Source of the DNA: Chitinophaga costaii
GTDB taxonomy: Bacteria > Bacteroidota > Bacteroidia > Chitinophagales > Chitinophagaceae
Direction of reading: 5' to 3'
Length of the DNA: 64,000 nt
Assembly (NCBI RefSeq): GCF_900094705.1
Contig: NZ_FMAR01000001.1
Coordinates: 496,001 to 560,000, forward strand
Below are positions 53,622 through 62,640 of the stretch, one piece after another. Made by a program: the position numbers and the translations under genes. The notes beneath the pieces are model-generated. The model had not been told where the DNA came from. It ran no database searches and was given only the letters and a program-made list of their open reading frames with translations. Position 1 is the first letter of the stretch; the number at the start of each line of letters is the position of its first letter.

Positions 53622-55153
53622 TAAAACTTTGGCGTTTGCCCGCGCAGGTAGTCTTTAACCCGCTGCACATCTTTATAACGCGGCGCGTCTTCTACAAACA
53701 CCGGGAATATTTTCCGGATGGCGCTATATACCCCGTGGGTAAAGGCCGCCAGCTTGTCCTGGCATTGCAGGTAATCGATGGCTTGCAGTAAGGTCATCAT
53801 TTGTATGCTCAATACCTCGTAGGCATTTTCCATTACCTTGTTGGCAATGAGGGCTGCGTTGGTACCCATGCTTACAATGTCCTGGTTGTCGTTGTTGTTC
53901 GGAATGCTGTGTACGTACATGGGGAAGGAAAGGGTTTGGTTTTCGGCCACGGTACTCACTGCGGTAAACTGCACCCCTTGCATGCCAAAGTTAAAGCCCA
54001 GCTTACCCAGGTTTACGAAGGGCGGAAACTTTTGGTTCAGCTTATCATTCAGCAGGTAGTTTAGCTGGCGTTCGGAGAGCATGGATAATTTGGTGATAGC
54101 AATCTTTAGCTTGTCCATTTCCAGCGATACATAATCGCCGTGAAAGTTACCGCCGTGAAATACATTGCCCCGGTGATGATCTACCACGGGATTGTCGCTC
54201 ACCGAGTTCAGTTCTTCCACCACCAGGCGGGCGGCCTGCTCCAGCGTGTCGTACACTGGGCCCAGCACCTGTGGTACGCAGCGCAGGGAGTAGTATTCCT
54301 GTACTTTATCTTCAAAAACATCTTCTTCCAGTTCTTTATAGAGGTGATCAGGGCGGTGGCGGATCATTTTGCTACCGGCCAGTAATTCCCGCATCTGGCG
54401 GGCTATTTCGTTCTGACCCACATGTTTTTTCACGGCGTTCAGCTCGGCAGATAAATGGTCGTCGAAGGCTTCCACCACTTCATTGATCATGGCGCTCATT
54501 ACGGTGCCCCAGTGCAGGAGGCGTTTGGCTTCCAGCACGTTTACCAGGCCAATGCCGGTCATGGCGGAGGTACCGTTCAGCACTGCCAGGCCTTCCCGCA
54601 GATGTATTTTCAGGGGGGTAATGTCTAGTTGGGCAAACACGGTGGCAGTAGGTTGTAGCTGGTCGTTATATAATACCTCGCCTTCACCGATGAGTACCAG
54701 TGCCAGGTGGGCCAGTTGCACCAGGTCGCCGGAGGCCCCCACGCCGCCATGCTCAAATATGCAGGGATACACGTTCTGGTTGATCAGGTCGCGCAGCAAC
54801 AGCACAATAGAAGGATGCACGCCGGAATACCCTTGCATAAGAGTACTTAAGCGGGCTATCATCAGACTCTTGGTATGTATGGGCGACAGGCATTTGGAAG
54901 CGCCAGAGCTATGGCTGCGGATGAGGTTATACTGTAACTGAAGGGTATCTTCATCGTTCACCTTATACTGCGCCATGGGCCCAAAGCCGGTATTGATGCC
55001 GTATATGAGTTTTTTACCGGAGAACTGGCGCAGGAAATGATGACTGTCTTCCACGTTTTGCAAAGCGGCTGCATCCAGCTCCACCCCGGCTCCTTCGTAT
55101 AAAATTTTGTAAACCTCTTCCAGCGTAAGCGGCTTGCTTCCTAAAATGATCAT
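53621..55153 (-). CDS. Tyrosine ammonia-lyase (HAL/PAL family)
   Basis: A 510-residue aromatic amino acid lyase. The MIO cofactor forms from Ala140-Ser141-Gly142 in GGVGASGDLVQLAHLAL; the catalytic Tyr51 is in YGINTGFGPMAQYKV. That block, LRSHSSG-like IRSHSSGASK, and HGGNFHGDYVSLEMDKLKI agree closely with my memory of the Flavobacterium johnsoniae tyrosine ammonia-lyase from its flexirubin cluster, so 4-coumarate is the expected product. Histidine ammonia-lyase is the alternative annotation and is less likely given the context. The start is the ATG at 55153; upstream in-frame sequence overlaps the CorC gene. Confidence 0.88.
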   Translation of the reverse strand: MIILGSKPLTLEEVYKILYEGAGVELDAAALQNVEDSHHFLRQFSGKKLIYGINTGFGPMAQYKVNDEDTLQLQYNLIRSHSSGASKCLSPIHTKSLMIARLSTLMQGYSGVHPSIVLLLRDLINQNVYPCIFEHGGVGASGDLVQLAHLALVLIGEGEVLYNDQLQPTATVFAQLDITPLKIHLREGLAVLNGTSAMTGIGLVNVLEAKRLLHWGTVMSAMINEVVEAFDDHLSAELNAVKKHVGQNEIARQMRELLAGSKMIRHRPDHLYKELEEDVFEDKVQEYYSLRCVPQVLGPVYDTLEQAARLVVEELNSVSDNPVVDHHRGNVFHGGNFHGDYVSLEMDKLKIAITKLSMLSERQLNYLLNDKLNQKFPPFVNLGKLGFNFGMQGVQFTAVSTVAENQTLSFPMYVHSIPNNNDNQDIVSMGTNAALIANKVMENAYEVLSIQMMTLLQAIDYLQCQDKLAAFTHGVYSAIRKIFPVFVEDAPRYKDVQRVKDYLRGQTPKF

Positions 55154-55197
55154 TGTGTTACAAATTATATTTATATGATTGCGTGACAAAAGTATCT

Positions 55198-56490
55198 TTA
55201 GCCCTCCTCTACAGCCCCCTGCCCTACCGTAACCAGGATTTTGTCTATCCGGTGGGCATCCATATCTACGATTTCGAAGGTGAAGCCCCGCCATTCCAGC
55301 TTTTCGCCGGTTTGGGGAATATGTTCCAGCCGGTATAAAATGAAGCCGGCCAGGGTATCAAATTCCTGTTCAAACTCGGCCATCCAGTCGGCCCGGTCAA
55401 ATTCTGACAGGAAGTCGTAGAAAGGTATCTGGGCGTCTACCAGGTAGCTGCCATCTTCCCGTTTAAACAGGGTGTACTCTGCCTCCTGGCCCGTTTGGGG
55501 CATATCACCTACGATGGCTTCCAGAATGTCGTTGAGGGTGATCATGCCCAGGAAGGTGCTATACTCATCCACAATGAAGGCAGCATGTATCTGGGTTTCT
55601 TTAAATTTTTCCAGCACCTCGTAAGCCGAATTATTTTCAGGTACGAAGAGGGGTTTTTTCATCAGTGTTTGCAGGCTTGCCCCCATCTCGGCCGCAAAAA
55701 GGTCTTTGATGGTAAGCACTCCTTTAATATTATCGATCTGGCCATCGCATACCGGGTACACAGAGTGCAGGCTTTCGCTGATCTTGCTTTTATAATCGGC
55801 TTCCAGGGCTTTAATGTCTAGCCAGGTTACGTCGGTGCGGTGGGTCATCAGGGAGGTAATGTTGCGGTCGCCGAGGTAAAACACGCGCTCAATGATTTCT
55901 TGCTCGGTTTCTTCGATAGCGCCGGAATGCGTGCCTTCGGTGATCATGGCCTTGATCTCCTCTTCTGTAACAGGGGTTTCGTTCGTCTTAAAGCTGAACA
56001 GTTTCAGGATACCATTGGTACTGGCGGTGAGCAGCGCCACAAAGGGAAAAGCCAGGCGGGAGAGCAGGGTCATGGGCCGGGCCATAGACTTAGCCACGTT
56101 TTCAGAACGGGCCAGGCCTATGCGCTTGGGTACCAGTTCGCCCAGCACTAGGGATATATAAGTAGCCACCACCAGGATGACGGTCATGGCCAGGAAATTA
56201 CTATAGGGTTGCGCAGCCGGAAAGTGATGATTTATCCAGGCGGCCAGCGGAGCTTTGAGCGTTTCGCCGGCATAAAGGCCTATGAAGATACCCACCAGGG
56301 TAATGCCTATCTGGACGGTAGAAAGAAAGGTGTCTGGATGGTTGGCCAGCTTCAGGGCGGCCTTTGCTTTTTCATCCCCTTTATTCGCGGCATGTTCCAA
56401 TTTAAGCTTACGGGCGGAGACCAATGCTATTTCCGCCATGGAGAACAAGCCACTGATTAAAACGAGGATGATGATTATGACGACTTCCAT
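55198..56490 (-). CDS. HlyC/CorC-type DUF21-CBS membrane protein
   Basis: A 430-residue protein with a DUF21 membrane domain (about 1-190, with ALVSARKLKLEHAANKGDEKA), a CBS pair (about 205-330) and a CorC_HlyC C-terminal domain (about 345-425, with DTLAGFILYRL). Relatives include magnesium/cobalt efflux-related CorC and putative hemolysins. It ends 44 bases before the lyase start, so readthrough into the pigment genes is possible. Confidence 0.9.
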   Translation of the reverse strand: MEVVIIIILVLISGLFSMAEIALVSARKLKLEHAANKGDEKAKAALKLANHPDTFLSTVQIGITLVGIFIGLYAGETLKAPLAAWINHHFPAAQPYSNFLAMTVILVVATYISLVLGELVPKRIGLARSENVAKSMARPMTLLSRLAFPFVALLTASTNGILKLFSFKTNETPVTEEEIKAMITEGTHSGAIEETEQEIIERVFYLGDRNITSLMTHRTDVTWLDIKALEADYKSKISESLHSVYPVCDGQIDNIKGVLTIKDLFAAEMGASLQTLMKKPLFVPENNSAYEVLEKFKETQIHAAFIVDEYSTFLGMITLNDILEAIVGDMPQTGQEAEYTLFKREDGSYLVDAQIPFYDFLSEFDRADWMAEFEQEFDTLAGFILYRLEHIPQTGEKLEWRGFTFEIVDMDAHRIDKILVTVGQGAVEEG

Positions 56491-56510
56491 AGAGCGCTAA
56501 AAATAAAGAA

Positions 56511-57248
56511 TTATTCAAATATCATTGTAACAAAAGCCAAAAGGATGCCGCCCGCGATGGCAATTACCTTACGGCCACTGATTTCATGATACCGGGTACC
56601 ACTTTCAAAGAAGATGGTGGTGGCAATGTGAATGAAGGCACCGATCACCAGGGCTACTACGTATACGAGGTAGTCTGCCACTACGCTAAACGTTTGCCCC
56701 AGCAGCCAGGCTAAGATGGCGGCCAGGGGAGTTACCAGGCCAAAACCTACCAGTATGGCCCACAGCCGGGGCTTGCTTACCCCCCCATGCACCATCACCG
56801 TCATAAGGGCCAGCGACTCTGGCAGCTTGTGAAGGGCCACACCCAGCATGAGGGAGGGGATGGCAGCGGCATCCTGGTAGTGGAAGCCCAGGGGCAGACC
56901 TTCCATAAAGGCATGCAAGCTAAGACCCACCAGCAACGGGGCGATGGCAATGTGGTGGTGACCGGCCCCTCCCGGTGTAGCCATATGGGTATGCCCATGC
57001 TCCATACCATGTGAAAGCTGGGCCAAGGCTACCTGTATGAAGAATCCCAACACCACATAAATGCCGGCCCGGCTACCCAATTGGGCAAATACCTCGGGCA
57101 AGAGGTGCATGATGGTAATACCAAACAGGAAGGCACCCGTGAAGGCCAGCAGGTACACCATGAAATGACCGGCTTTGCCAGCTCGCAAAGCAATGATACC
57201 CCCCGTGAGGGTAGCTATAAATATGAATATGAGATAAGTCCAGTTCAT
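56511..57248 (-). CDS. ZIP-family metal transporter
   Basis: A 245-residue membrane protein with about eight helices. ALHKLPESLALMTVM holds the His and Glu of the ZIP metal site in helix 4, and HAFMEGLPLGFHY the partner site; a His-rich loop HGMEHGHTHMATPGG lies between. It would import divalent metal such as zinc. The start is ATG 57248, overlapping the PAP2 stop by four bases (ATGA); the frame is open 51 codons upstream without similarity. Confidence 0.9.
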   Translation of the reverse strand: MNWTYLIFIFIATLTGGIIALRAGKAGHFMVYLLAFTGAFLFGITIMHLLPEVFAQLGSRAGIYVVLGFFIQVALAQLSHGMEHGHTHMATPGGAGHHHIAIAPLLVGLSLHAFMEGLPLGFHYQDAAAIPSLMLGVALHKLPESLALMTVMVHGGVSKPRLWAILVGFGLVTPLAAILAWLLGQTFSVVADYLVYVVALVIGAFIHIATTIFFESGTRYHEISGRKVIAIAGGILLAFVTMIFE

Positions 57249-57826
57249 GCTATCACTGGTTCCTGAATAAGACCAATACGTCTTTGAAAGAAACGGGCGC
57301 AGCCCCAGCCAATGCCAGCACCCAACAACGCCCCACCCAGCACATCCAGCGGGTAGTGTACACCCACATATACCTGGCTGTAGGAAATGGCCGCTGCCCA
57401 CACTAAAAAGAGCCAGCTATACTTCCCGAAATAAGGACGCAGGGTAATAAAGCAAAGCATGGCCAAAGCAAAATGATTACTAGCATGGTTGCTCGTGAAG
57501 CTGCCACTGCTGGGGCAATAAGGCACCATTTGCCGGGCAAAAGAAGCCACCACCGGGTCATGACAGGGCCGCAAACGCCCTACCGCTCCTTTGATATACA
57601 GGCTGGTCTGGTCGGATATACCAAAGGCAATGAGAAACACCATGCACCACCATAATCCCCGCCAGCGAAAGTTCAGGAGGGTAAACAGGGCCAGGAACAG
57701 GTAGAGCGGCGCCCAGGTATACGGCTCGCGCAGCCAGGGTGCCAGCCAGTCGAACACCGGGTTTTGCCACTGGTGATTCATATAAAAAAATATTTTACGG
57801 TCGAAATTGACGATAGCTTCCAGCAT
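57245..57826 (-). CDS. PAP2-family phosphatase
   Basis: A 193-residue membrane phosphatase. Three motifs are visible: KGAVGRLRP, GSFTSNHASNHFA and the YVGVHYPLDVLGG block with the catalytic His. PAP2 enzymes dephosphorylate phosphatidate, undecaprenyl diphosphate or similar lipids. It is tightly spaced with a methyltransferase upstream (3 bases) and the ZIP gene downstream (overlap). Confidence 0.92.
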   Translation of the reverse strand: MLEAIVNFDRKIFFYMNHQWQNPVFDWLAPWLREPYTWAPLYLFLALFTLLNFRWRGLWWCMVFLIAFGISDQTSLYIKGAVGRLRPCHDPVVASFARQMVPYCPSSGSFTSNHASNHFALAMLCFITLRPYFGKYSWLFLVWAAAISYSQVYVGVHYPLDVLGGALLGAGIGWGCARFFQRRIGLIQEPVIA

Positions 57827-57829
57827 CCC

Positions 57830-58573
57830 TTATATTTTTTCCGCCAGCAAAATGAGCCGGGGCGATTGTTGGTCGGAATAAGCGTTAAAATAATAATCCC
57901 CAAAAACGTCCTGTATTTTCAGCCCCTGCTGGGCAAACATCTGTTGAAAATTGGCCAGGGTAAAGGCATTCACACATTCGGTAAAAACAGCCCTGGCCGG
58001 CTTATCGCGGTCCAGTATTCTTATTTCCTTGATGAATTGATGGTCCCTTACTTCCCGGCGAATGTCGAATACCACGTGCTGCTTTTCCGTGACCTCATGG
58101 GGTACCAGGTGGGCCTGAACAAAGGTGCTGTTCAGGTAGTCCAGCATCACCCGCCCGCCCGGTTTCAGTGCCTGGGCAATGGTGCGCAGGGCATTGTTAT
58201 TCTCCCGGGCGGTGGCGAAATACCCGAAACTGGTAAAGAAATTAAAGGCTACGTCGAAGTAGTTAATGCGAAATGGCAGCCGCATATCATGCTGGTAAAA
58301 ATGCAGGTGGTCATTTTCCTGCTTTTTGGCCGCCAATATGCTTTCAATGGAAAGGTCTATACCCGTTACATCAAAGCCCCGGCTTGCCAGGAGCTGCGCG
58401 TGACGGCCCTTTCCGCAGGCCACATCCAGCATAAAACAACCCGGCTTGGGCTGAAGATAAGCCAATAGCTTATCAATAAATGCAGCCGCTTCCTTCTCAT
58501 CCCGGTTTGCATACAGCAAGTAATAATAGGGCGAATTAAACCAATCCCTGAACCATTGTTTGGGTACTTCCAT
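57830..58573 (-). CDS. Class I SAM-dependent methyltransferase
   Basis: A 247-residue cytoplasmic enzyme with motif I LDVACGKGRH (about 49-58), GIDLSIES and the central FNFFTSFGYF. Relatives are annotated generally as class I methyltransferases; the substrate is unknown. It starts 71 bases after the sulfatase-like gene and three bases before the PAP2 gene, so it is probably in the same operon as PAP2, ZIP and CorC. Confidence 0.88.
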   Translation of the reverse strand: MEVPKQWFRDWFNSPYYYLLYANRDEKEAAAFIDKLLAYLQPKPGCFMLDVACGKGRHAQLLASRGFDVTGIDLSIESILAAKKQENDHLHFYQHDMRLPFRINYFDVAFNFFTSFGYFATARENNNALRTIAQALKPGGRVMLDYLNSTFVQAHLVPHEVTEKQHVVFDIRREVRDHQFIKEIRILDRDKPARAVFTECVNAFTLANFQQMFAQQGLKIQDVFGDYYFNAYSDQQSPRLILLAEKI

Positions 58574-58644
58574 GGTGTAAAAACCGTTAAGCGTAAGTGG
58601 TGAATCGCTACGAAGATAAGCGCCGTATGATTAACCTTTCACTA

Positions 58645-60660
58645 TTAACCTTTTTTATTATTCAACATCAAATATCGGGTGCTTTCGTAAAAGCCATGCG
58701 TTAAATGCTCCAGGTAACGCGCAGTATCCGGCAATTGCGCTTTTATATCCAACTGTGGATTGGCTTTCAGGTCGTAGAGGGCGGTTTGTGCCGTGTTGGC
58801 CTGTTGCTCAAACAGGTATTGCGGGCCAATCACCGCGTAATACACGGCCTGGTTGCGCACATAACTGATAAACTTATACGGATGCACATGGGTACTGTCA
58901 AAAATATCGGTACCCAGGGTGTAGTTTTTATAGGGCATGCCCACCATACCGGCCACGGTAGGATACATGTCCAGCAGGCTTACCGGGTTGTGTACCCGCT
59001 GCGGCACTATGTTTTTAGGACTGTACATCATGGCCGTTACATGTACACCACCGGTAGCCATTTCGTACTCCGGCAAGGGCATAAATTTATATGGATTCAG
59101 CACACAGTTGTGGTCTCCAAAAAATACAAACAGGGTATGATCCAGGTACCCGCTCTTTTTGGCCAGTTCCATGAGGTGGCCAATGTTATAGTCTTCATAC
59201 CGCACCGCATTAAACTGGGCCAGGGATACGAAACCGGAGGCTTTTAACTTTTGCGGATCTACTTCCTGCGCCGTTAGTTTTTTAAAATCCCCGGCACCCG
59301 CCGTGGTGGTGTAGGGCGGATGATTATCTGCCAGTTGCAGGAAAGCAATGAAAGGTTGCTTTTTATCATGAGCCGCTTTGAAGATATCATTAGCCTCGGT
59401 AATGAGGTCGTAGTCCGAAACGCCCCATACATCTGCCTTGGGCGATTTGTAATAACCTTCTTCAAATATTTTAATACTGTCTACATTGTTGGTAAATACC
59501 GCGCGGATATTGGCCCAGTTGGTATTGCCGCCCAGCAAGTAATATTTTTCATAGCCTTTAAACTGGTCCATCACCACCCGCTGATCTACCATGCGGGGAT
59601 GGCGGCTGGCGGTTTTTTCACGGGTAATATCCGGCAGGCCGGTAGTAACGCCATATACTGTTTTGGCAGTGCTGATGGCCGGCACATAAAAATTCTCGAA
59701 GCAAATACCGCTATCCGCCAGTTGTTTCATATGCGGGGTACCCTGCAGCGGGTTGTTGAACACACTGGTGGGCGCCGCGCCGGTGCTTTCCATCATCACC
59801 ATGATCACATTGAGCTTAGGCTTGTCCTTGGCCGGCACGGTACGCAGGTAGTTCAGCGCCTGCTCATCTGGCTGGTCTACCTCCAGGTAACGCGCCATGG
59901 TGGTATAATACTTACGGGTTTTTTGTACATCAAACGTATCGTCATTTACCGACAGGTTGGAGGTGAAATATAATATAGGATTCAGGGCCAGGCTGGTAAT
60001 GGCGTTGTCGCGGGTAAACATAGCCTGGCTCCAGCGCAGGGGGAAGTAAGCAAAGTTGCCGTATATGCCGGCGGCAAAGAGCAGTACCGAACCGATGATC
60101 CAGCCCACATATTTTCCCCTGCTAACCCTTACGGCCAGGGCTGTGGCCTGGTGGTAAAAAATACGGCGGAAGCCCCACCAGGTGATGGCAAAAAATACAA
60201 TCAGGCCCAGCGCCCAGCGCACTACGTGGTAGCTTTGCCATAGCATGCGGGTATTATCGGCCCGCTCGCCACTGGCAGCAAAACGCAGGATAGAAGGCTC
60301 CAAGCGCACCCCCAGGTAGCTGTACTCGCCCAGGTCTAGCAGGTATAGCAGCACTAAGCCCAGGTATACGATGAAAAGGTATATAAAATGAATACGGCGG
60401 ATCAGCGGACGGTTAAAAAACTTTTCCCGGCTTATGAGCGCCAGCAAAAGCAGGGGCACCATAAGTATCAGTGCCAGGCGCAGGTCAAATTTAAAACCAA
60501 GGTACCAGGCCCTGGTAACGTCGCGGGGATTAGGATCGGTTGTGGTGAAGCAGCAAAAGTAAAAGATGGCCCGGAAAAAGAGCAAGATAAGTAAGAGGTA
60601 AGCAGTTTGTGTGAACACATACCGCAGATAGCGGGGAACTGTCCCCCATAATTTTTTCAT
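58645..60660 (-). CDS. LTA synthase-like sulfatase-fold membrane protein
   Basis: A 671-residue protein with five N-terminal transmembrane helices (about 1-215) and an extracytoplasmic alkaline-phosphatase-fold domain (about 265-640). VMMESTGAAPTSVF contains the first metal ligand, ISTAKTVYGVTTG the catalytic Thr, and VFFGDHN late ligands. Homologs include lipoteichoic acid synthase and phosphoglycerol transferases; in Gram-negative Bacteroidota they probably move phosphoglycerol or phosphoethanolamine groups onto envelope glycans. It heads the minus-strand unit and is divergent from glmM. Confidence 0.87.
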   Translation of the reverse strand: MKKLWGTVPRYLRYVFTQTAYLLLILLFFRAIFYFCCFTTTDPNPRDVTRAWYLGFKFDLRLALILMVPLLLLALISREKFFNRPLIRRIHFIYLFIVYLGLVLLYLLDLGEYSYLGVRLEPSILRFAASGERADNTRMLWQSYHVVRWALGLIVFFAITWWGFRRIFYHQATALAVRVSRGKYVGWIIGSVLLFAAGIYGNFAYFPLRWSQAMFTRDNAITSLALNPILYFTSNLSVNDDTFDVQKTRKYYTTMARYLEVDQPDEQALNYLRTVPAKDKPKLNVIMVMMESTGAAPTSVFNNPLQGTPHMKQLADSGICFENFYVPAISTAKTVYGVTTGLPDITREKTASRHPRMVDQRVVMDQFKGYEKYYLLGGNTNWANIRAVFTNNVDSIKIFEEGYYKSPKADVWGVSDYDLITEANDIFKAAHDKKQPFIAFLQLADNHPPYTTTAGAGDFKKLTAQEVDPQKLKASGFVSLAQFNAVRYEDYNIGHLMELAKKSGYLDHTLFVFFGDHNCVLNPYKFMPLPEYEMATGGVHVTAMMYSPKNIVPQRVHNPVSLLDMYPTVAGMVGMPYKNYTLGTDIFDSTHVHPYKFISYVRNQAVYYAVIGPQYLFEQQANTAQTALYDLKANPQLDIKAQLPDTARYLEHLTHGFYESTRYLMLNNKKG

Positions 60661-61099
60661 GGTTTAAGATTATTAAAACGCCTGCAAGATAGGGATATTG
60701 CAGACTTCCCCCACCTAAAAACGACACCGGAGGGTTAAATACAAACATACCCATCGCTGCTAGTGTACCTACCCAACTACTGGGTTAAAGCTGGGCAAAG
60801 CCTGTTGTGCGCCTATGAGCCTAGCTTACGCCTACTTAACGCCCAGTTTAAACCGTACCAGCGCCTGGGCTTACCCCCAAAAACACCTGTACCGGGATAA
60901 GCCGGGCGCTCATTTTCCGCAACCGTTTGCCTTATTCACATATATAAATAAATCATATATAAAATATAGTACTATTCATTGCATTTTCCCTGCCTTCCTC
61001 TTAACAATTTATCCCTGCATCTATACGTTGTAGCCCTTACAATAAATACCAGGCATCCATAGAACTTATTATCTTCGCAGTCCTTTAAAATTCAAAAAC
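60661..61099. other. Divergent intergenic region with an imperfect hairpin
   Basis: About 440 bases between the sulfatase-like gene and glmM. An imperfect inverted repeat AGCGCCTGGGCTTA (60860-60873) with TAAGCCGGGCGCT (60898-60910) encloses 24 bases; no T-run follows. TATCTTCG near 61069 could be a weak -7 box of glmM. No gene is visible. Confidence 0.45.
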
Positions 61100-62479
61100 T
61101 TGGCACTCATCAAATCAATTTCCGGAATCCGTGGTACCATCGGCGGCAAACCGGGCGAAGGCTTATCACCACTGGATGTAGTAAAATTTACCGCTGCTTA
61201 TGGCACCTGGCTGCTGCGCCAGCAGCCCACCAGTAAAAAGATCGTGATTGGCCGCGACGGCCGTATATCGGGCGAGATGGTGAAAAACCTCGTAGTAGCC
61301 ACCCTTAATGGTTTGGGCCTGGACGTGGTAGACCTGGACCTCTCCACCACGCCCACGGTAGAAATAGCCGTGAAAGGAGAACAGGCTGCCGGCGGCATTA
61401 TCCTCACCGCCAGCCACAACCCCAAAGAATGGAACGCCTTGAAGCTGCTGAATGCCGAAGGAGAATTTATTTCCGGCGCAGACGGCGCCGCCCTGCTGGA
61501 AATAGCCGCCAGCGAAGACTTTAACTTTGCCGACGTGACTAAATTGGGCAGTTATACCCGCAACGACACCTACCTGCAAAAGCATATAGCAGCCGTACTA
61601 GCCTACCCCCTCACCGATGTGGAGGCCATTAAAGCCCGCAAGTTTAAAGTGATACTGGACGCCGTGAATTCTACCGGTGCCATTTACGTACCGGCCCTGC
61701 TGCAAGCCCTGGGCGTGGAAGTGGAAGTGCTGTTTGGCGAAGTGAATGGGCGTTTTAGCCACAACCCCGAACCCCTGCCGGAAAACCTCACCGCCCTCTC
61801 CAACGCCGTGAATAAAACACAGGCCGACCTGGGCATCGCAGTAGATCCGGATGTAGACCGCCTTTGCTTTGTATGCGAAGACGGCAGCATGTTTGGCGAA
61901 GAATATACCCTGGTGGCCGTGGCCGACTATGTACTGGGCAAGCGCAAAGGCAATACTGTGAGCAACCTCTCCTCTACCCGCGCCCTGAAAGACGTGACCC
62001 TGCGCCATGGTGGCGAATATTTTCCCGCAGCCGTAGGAGAAGTGAATGTGGTGAATAAAATGAAGGAAGTACAGGCGGTCATTGGCGGCGAAGGCAATGG
62101 CGGTATTATTGTACCCGACCTGCACTATGGCCGCGACGCCCTCATCGGCATTGCCCTCTTCCTAAGCCACCTGGCCCAGACCAAAAAGAGTATTAGCACC
62201 CTGCGCCGTACCTATCCCGACTACTTTATGTCTAAGAATAAAATAGAACTAGATAAAAGCGTAGACGTAGCCGCCATCTTTGAAGAGATTAAAGGTAAAT
62301 ACAAAAACCAGCCGCAAAACACGGTGGATGGCCTGAAAATAGAATTTGACACCGACTGGGTACACCTGCGTACGTCTAATACGGAGCCGATTATCCGCAT
62401 CTATGCCGAAAGCCAGAATGATACCACGGCCGCTAATATTGCCCGCAAGATCATGCAAGACATCAAGGAACTGCTGTAA
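61100..62479 (+). CDS. glmM: Phosphoglucosamine mutase
   Basis: A 459-residue enzyme that isomerises glucosamine 6-phosphate to the 1-phosphate for peptidoglycan and LPS synthesis. TASHNP at 103-108 carries the active Ser105, the metal loop is DPDVDRL, the sugar loop is GGEGNGG, and RTSNTEPIIRIYAE binds phosphate. The start codon is TTG (61100), giving MALIKSISGIRGTIGG; no ATG is available in a suitable position. Phosphomannomutase is the usual alternative in this family; the family length and context favour GlmM. Confidence 0.88.
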   Translation: MALIKSISGIRGTIGGKPGEGLSPLDVVKFTAAYGTWLLRQQPTSKKIVIGRDGRISGEMVKNLVVATLNGLGLDVVDLDLSTTPTVEIAVKGEQAAGGIILTASHNPKEWNALKLLNAEGEFISGADGAALLEIAASEDFNFADVTKLGSYTRNDTYLQKHIAAVLAYPLTDVEAIKARKFKVILDAVNSTGAIYVPALLQALGVEVEVLFGEVNGRFSHNPEPLPENLTALSNAVNKTQADLGIAVDPDVDRLCFVCEDGSMFGEEYTLVAVADYVLGKRKGNTVSNLSSTRALKDVTLRHGGEYFPAAVGEVNVVNKMKEVQAVIGGEGNGGIIVPDLHYGRDALIGIALFLSHLAQTKKSISTLRRTYPDYFMSKNKIELDKSVDVAAIFEEIKGKYKNQPQNTVDGLKIEFDTDWVHLRTSNTEPIIRIYAESQNDTTAANIARKIMQDIKELL

Positions 62480-62561
62480 AAAAATTGCTTCCCGAAAGGA
62501 TAGTAGGTAAAGATTTTACACCTGCGGTACGAAGGAGCCGTTCGCATCCGGTTAAAGTTTG

Positions 62562-62569
62562 TAATTTTG
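62562..62569 (+). promoter_or_regulatory. Candidate -7 box of the cysteine desulfurase gene
   Basis: TAATTTTG fits TAnnTTTG, 71 bases before the start codon at 62641. No clear -33 element is seen. Confidence 0.4.
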
Positions 62570-62640
62570 TTGCTGTTACAACAACAATATTTACCAACCA
62601 GGCCAGCTAACAGCTCCCTTTTTTTAGAACAAAGACCGCC

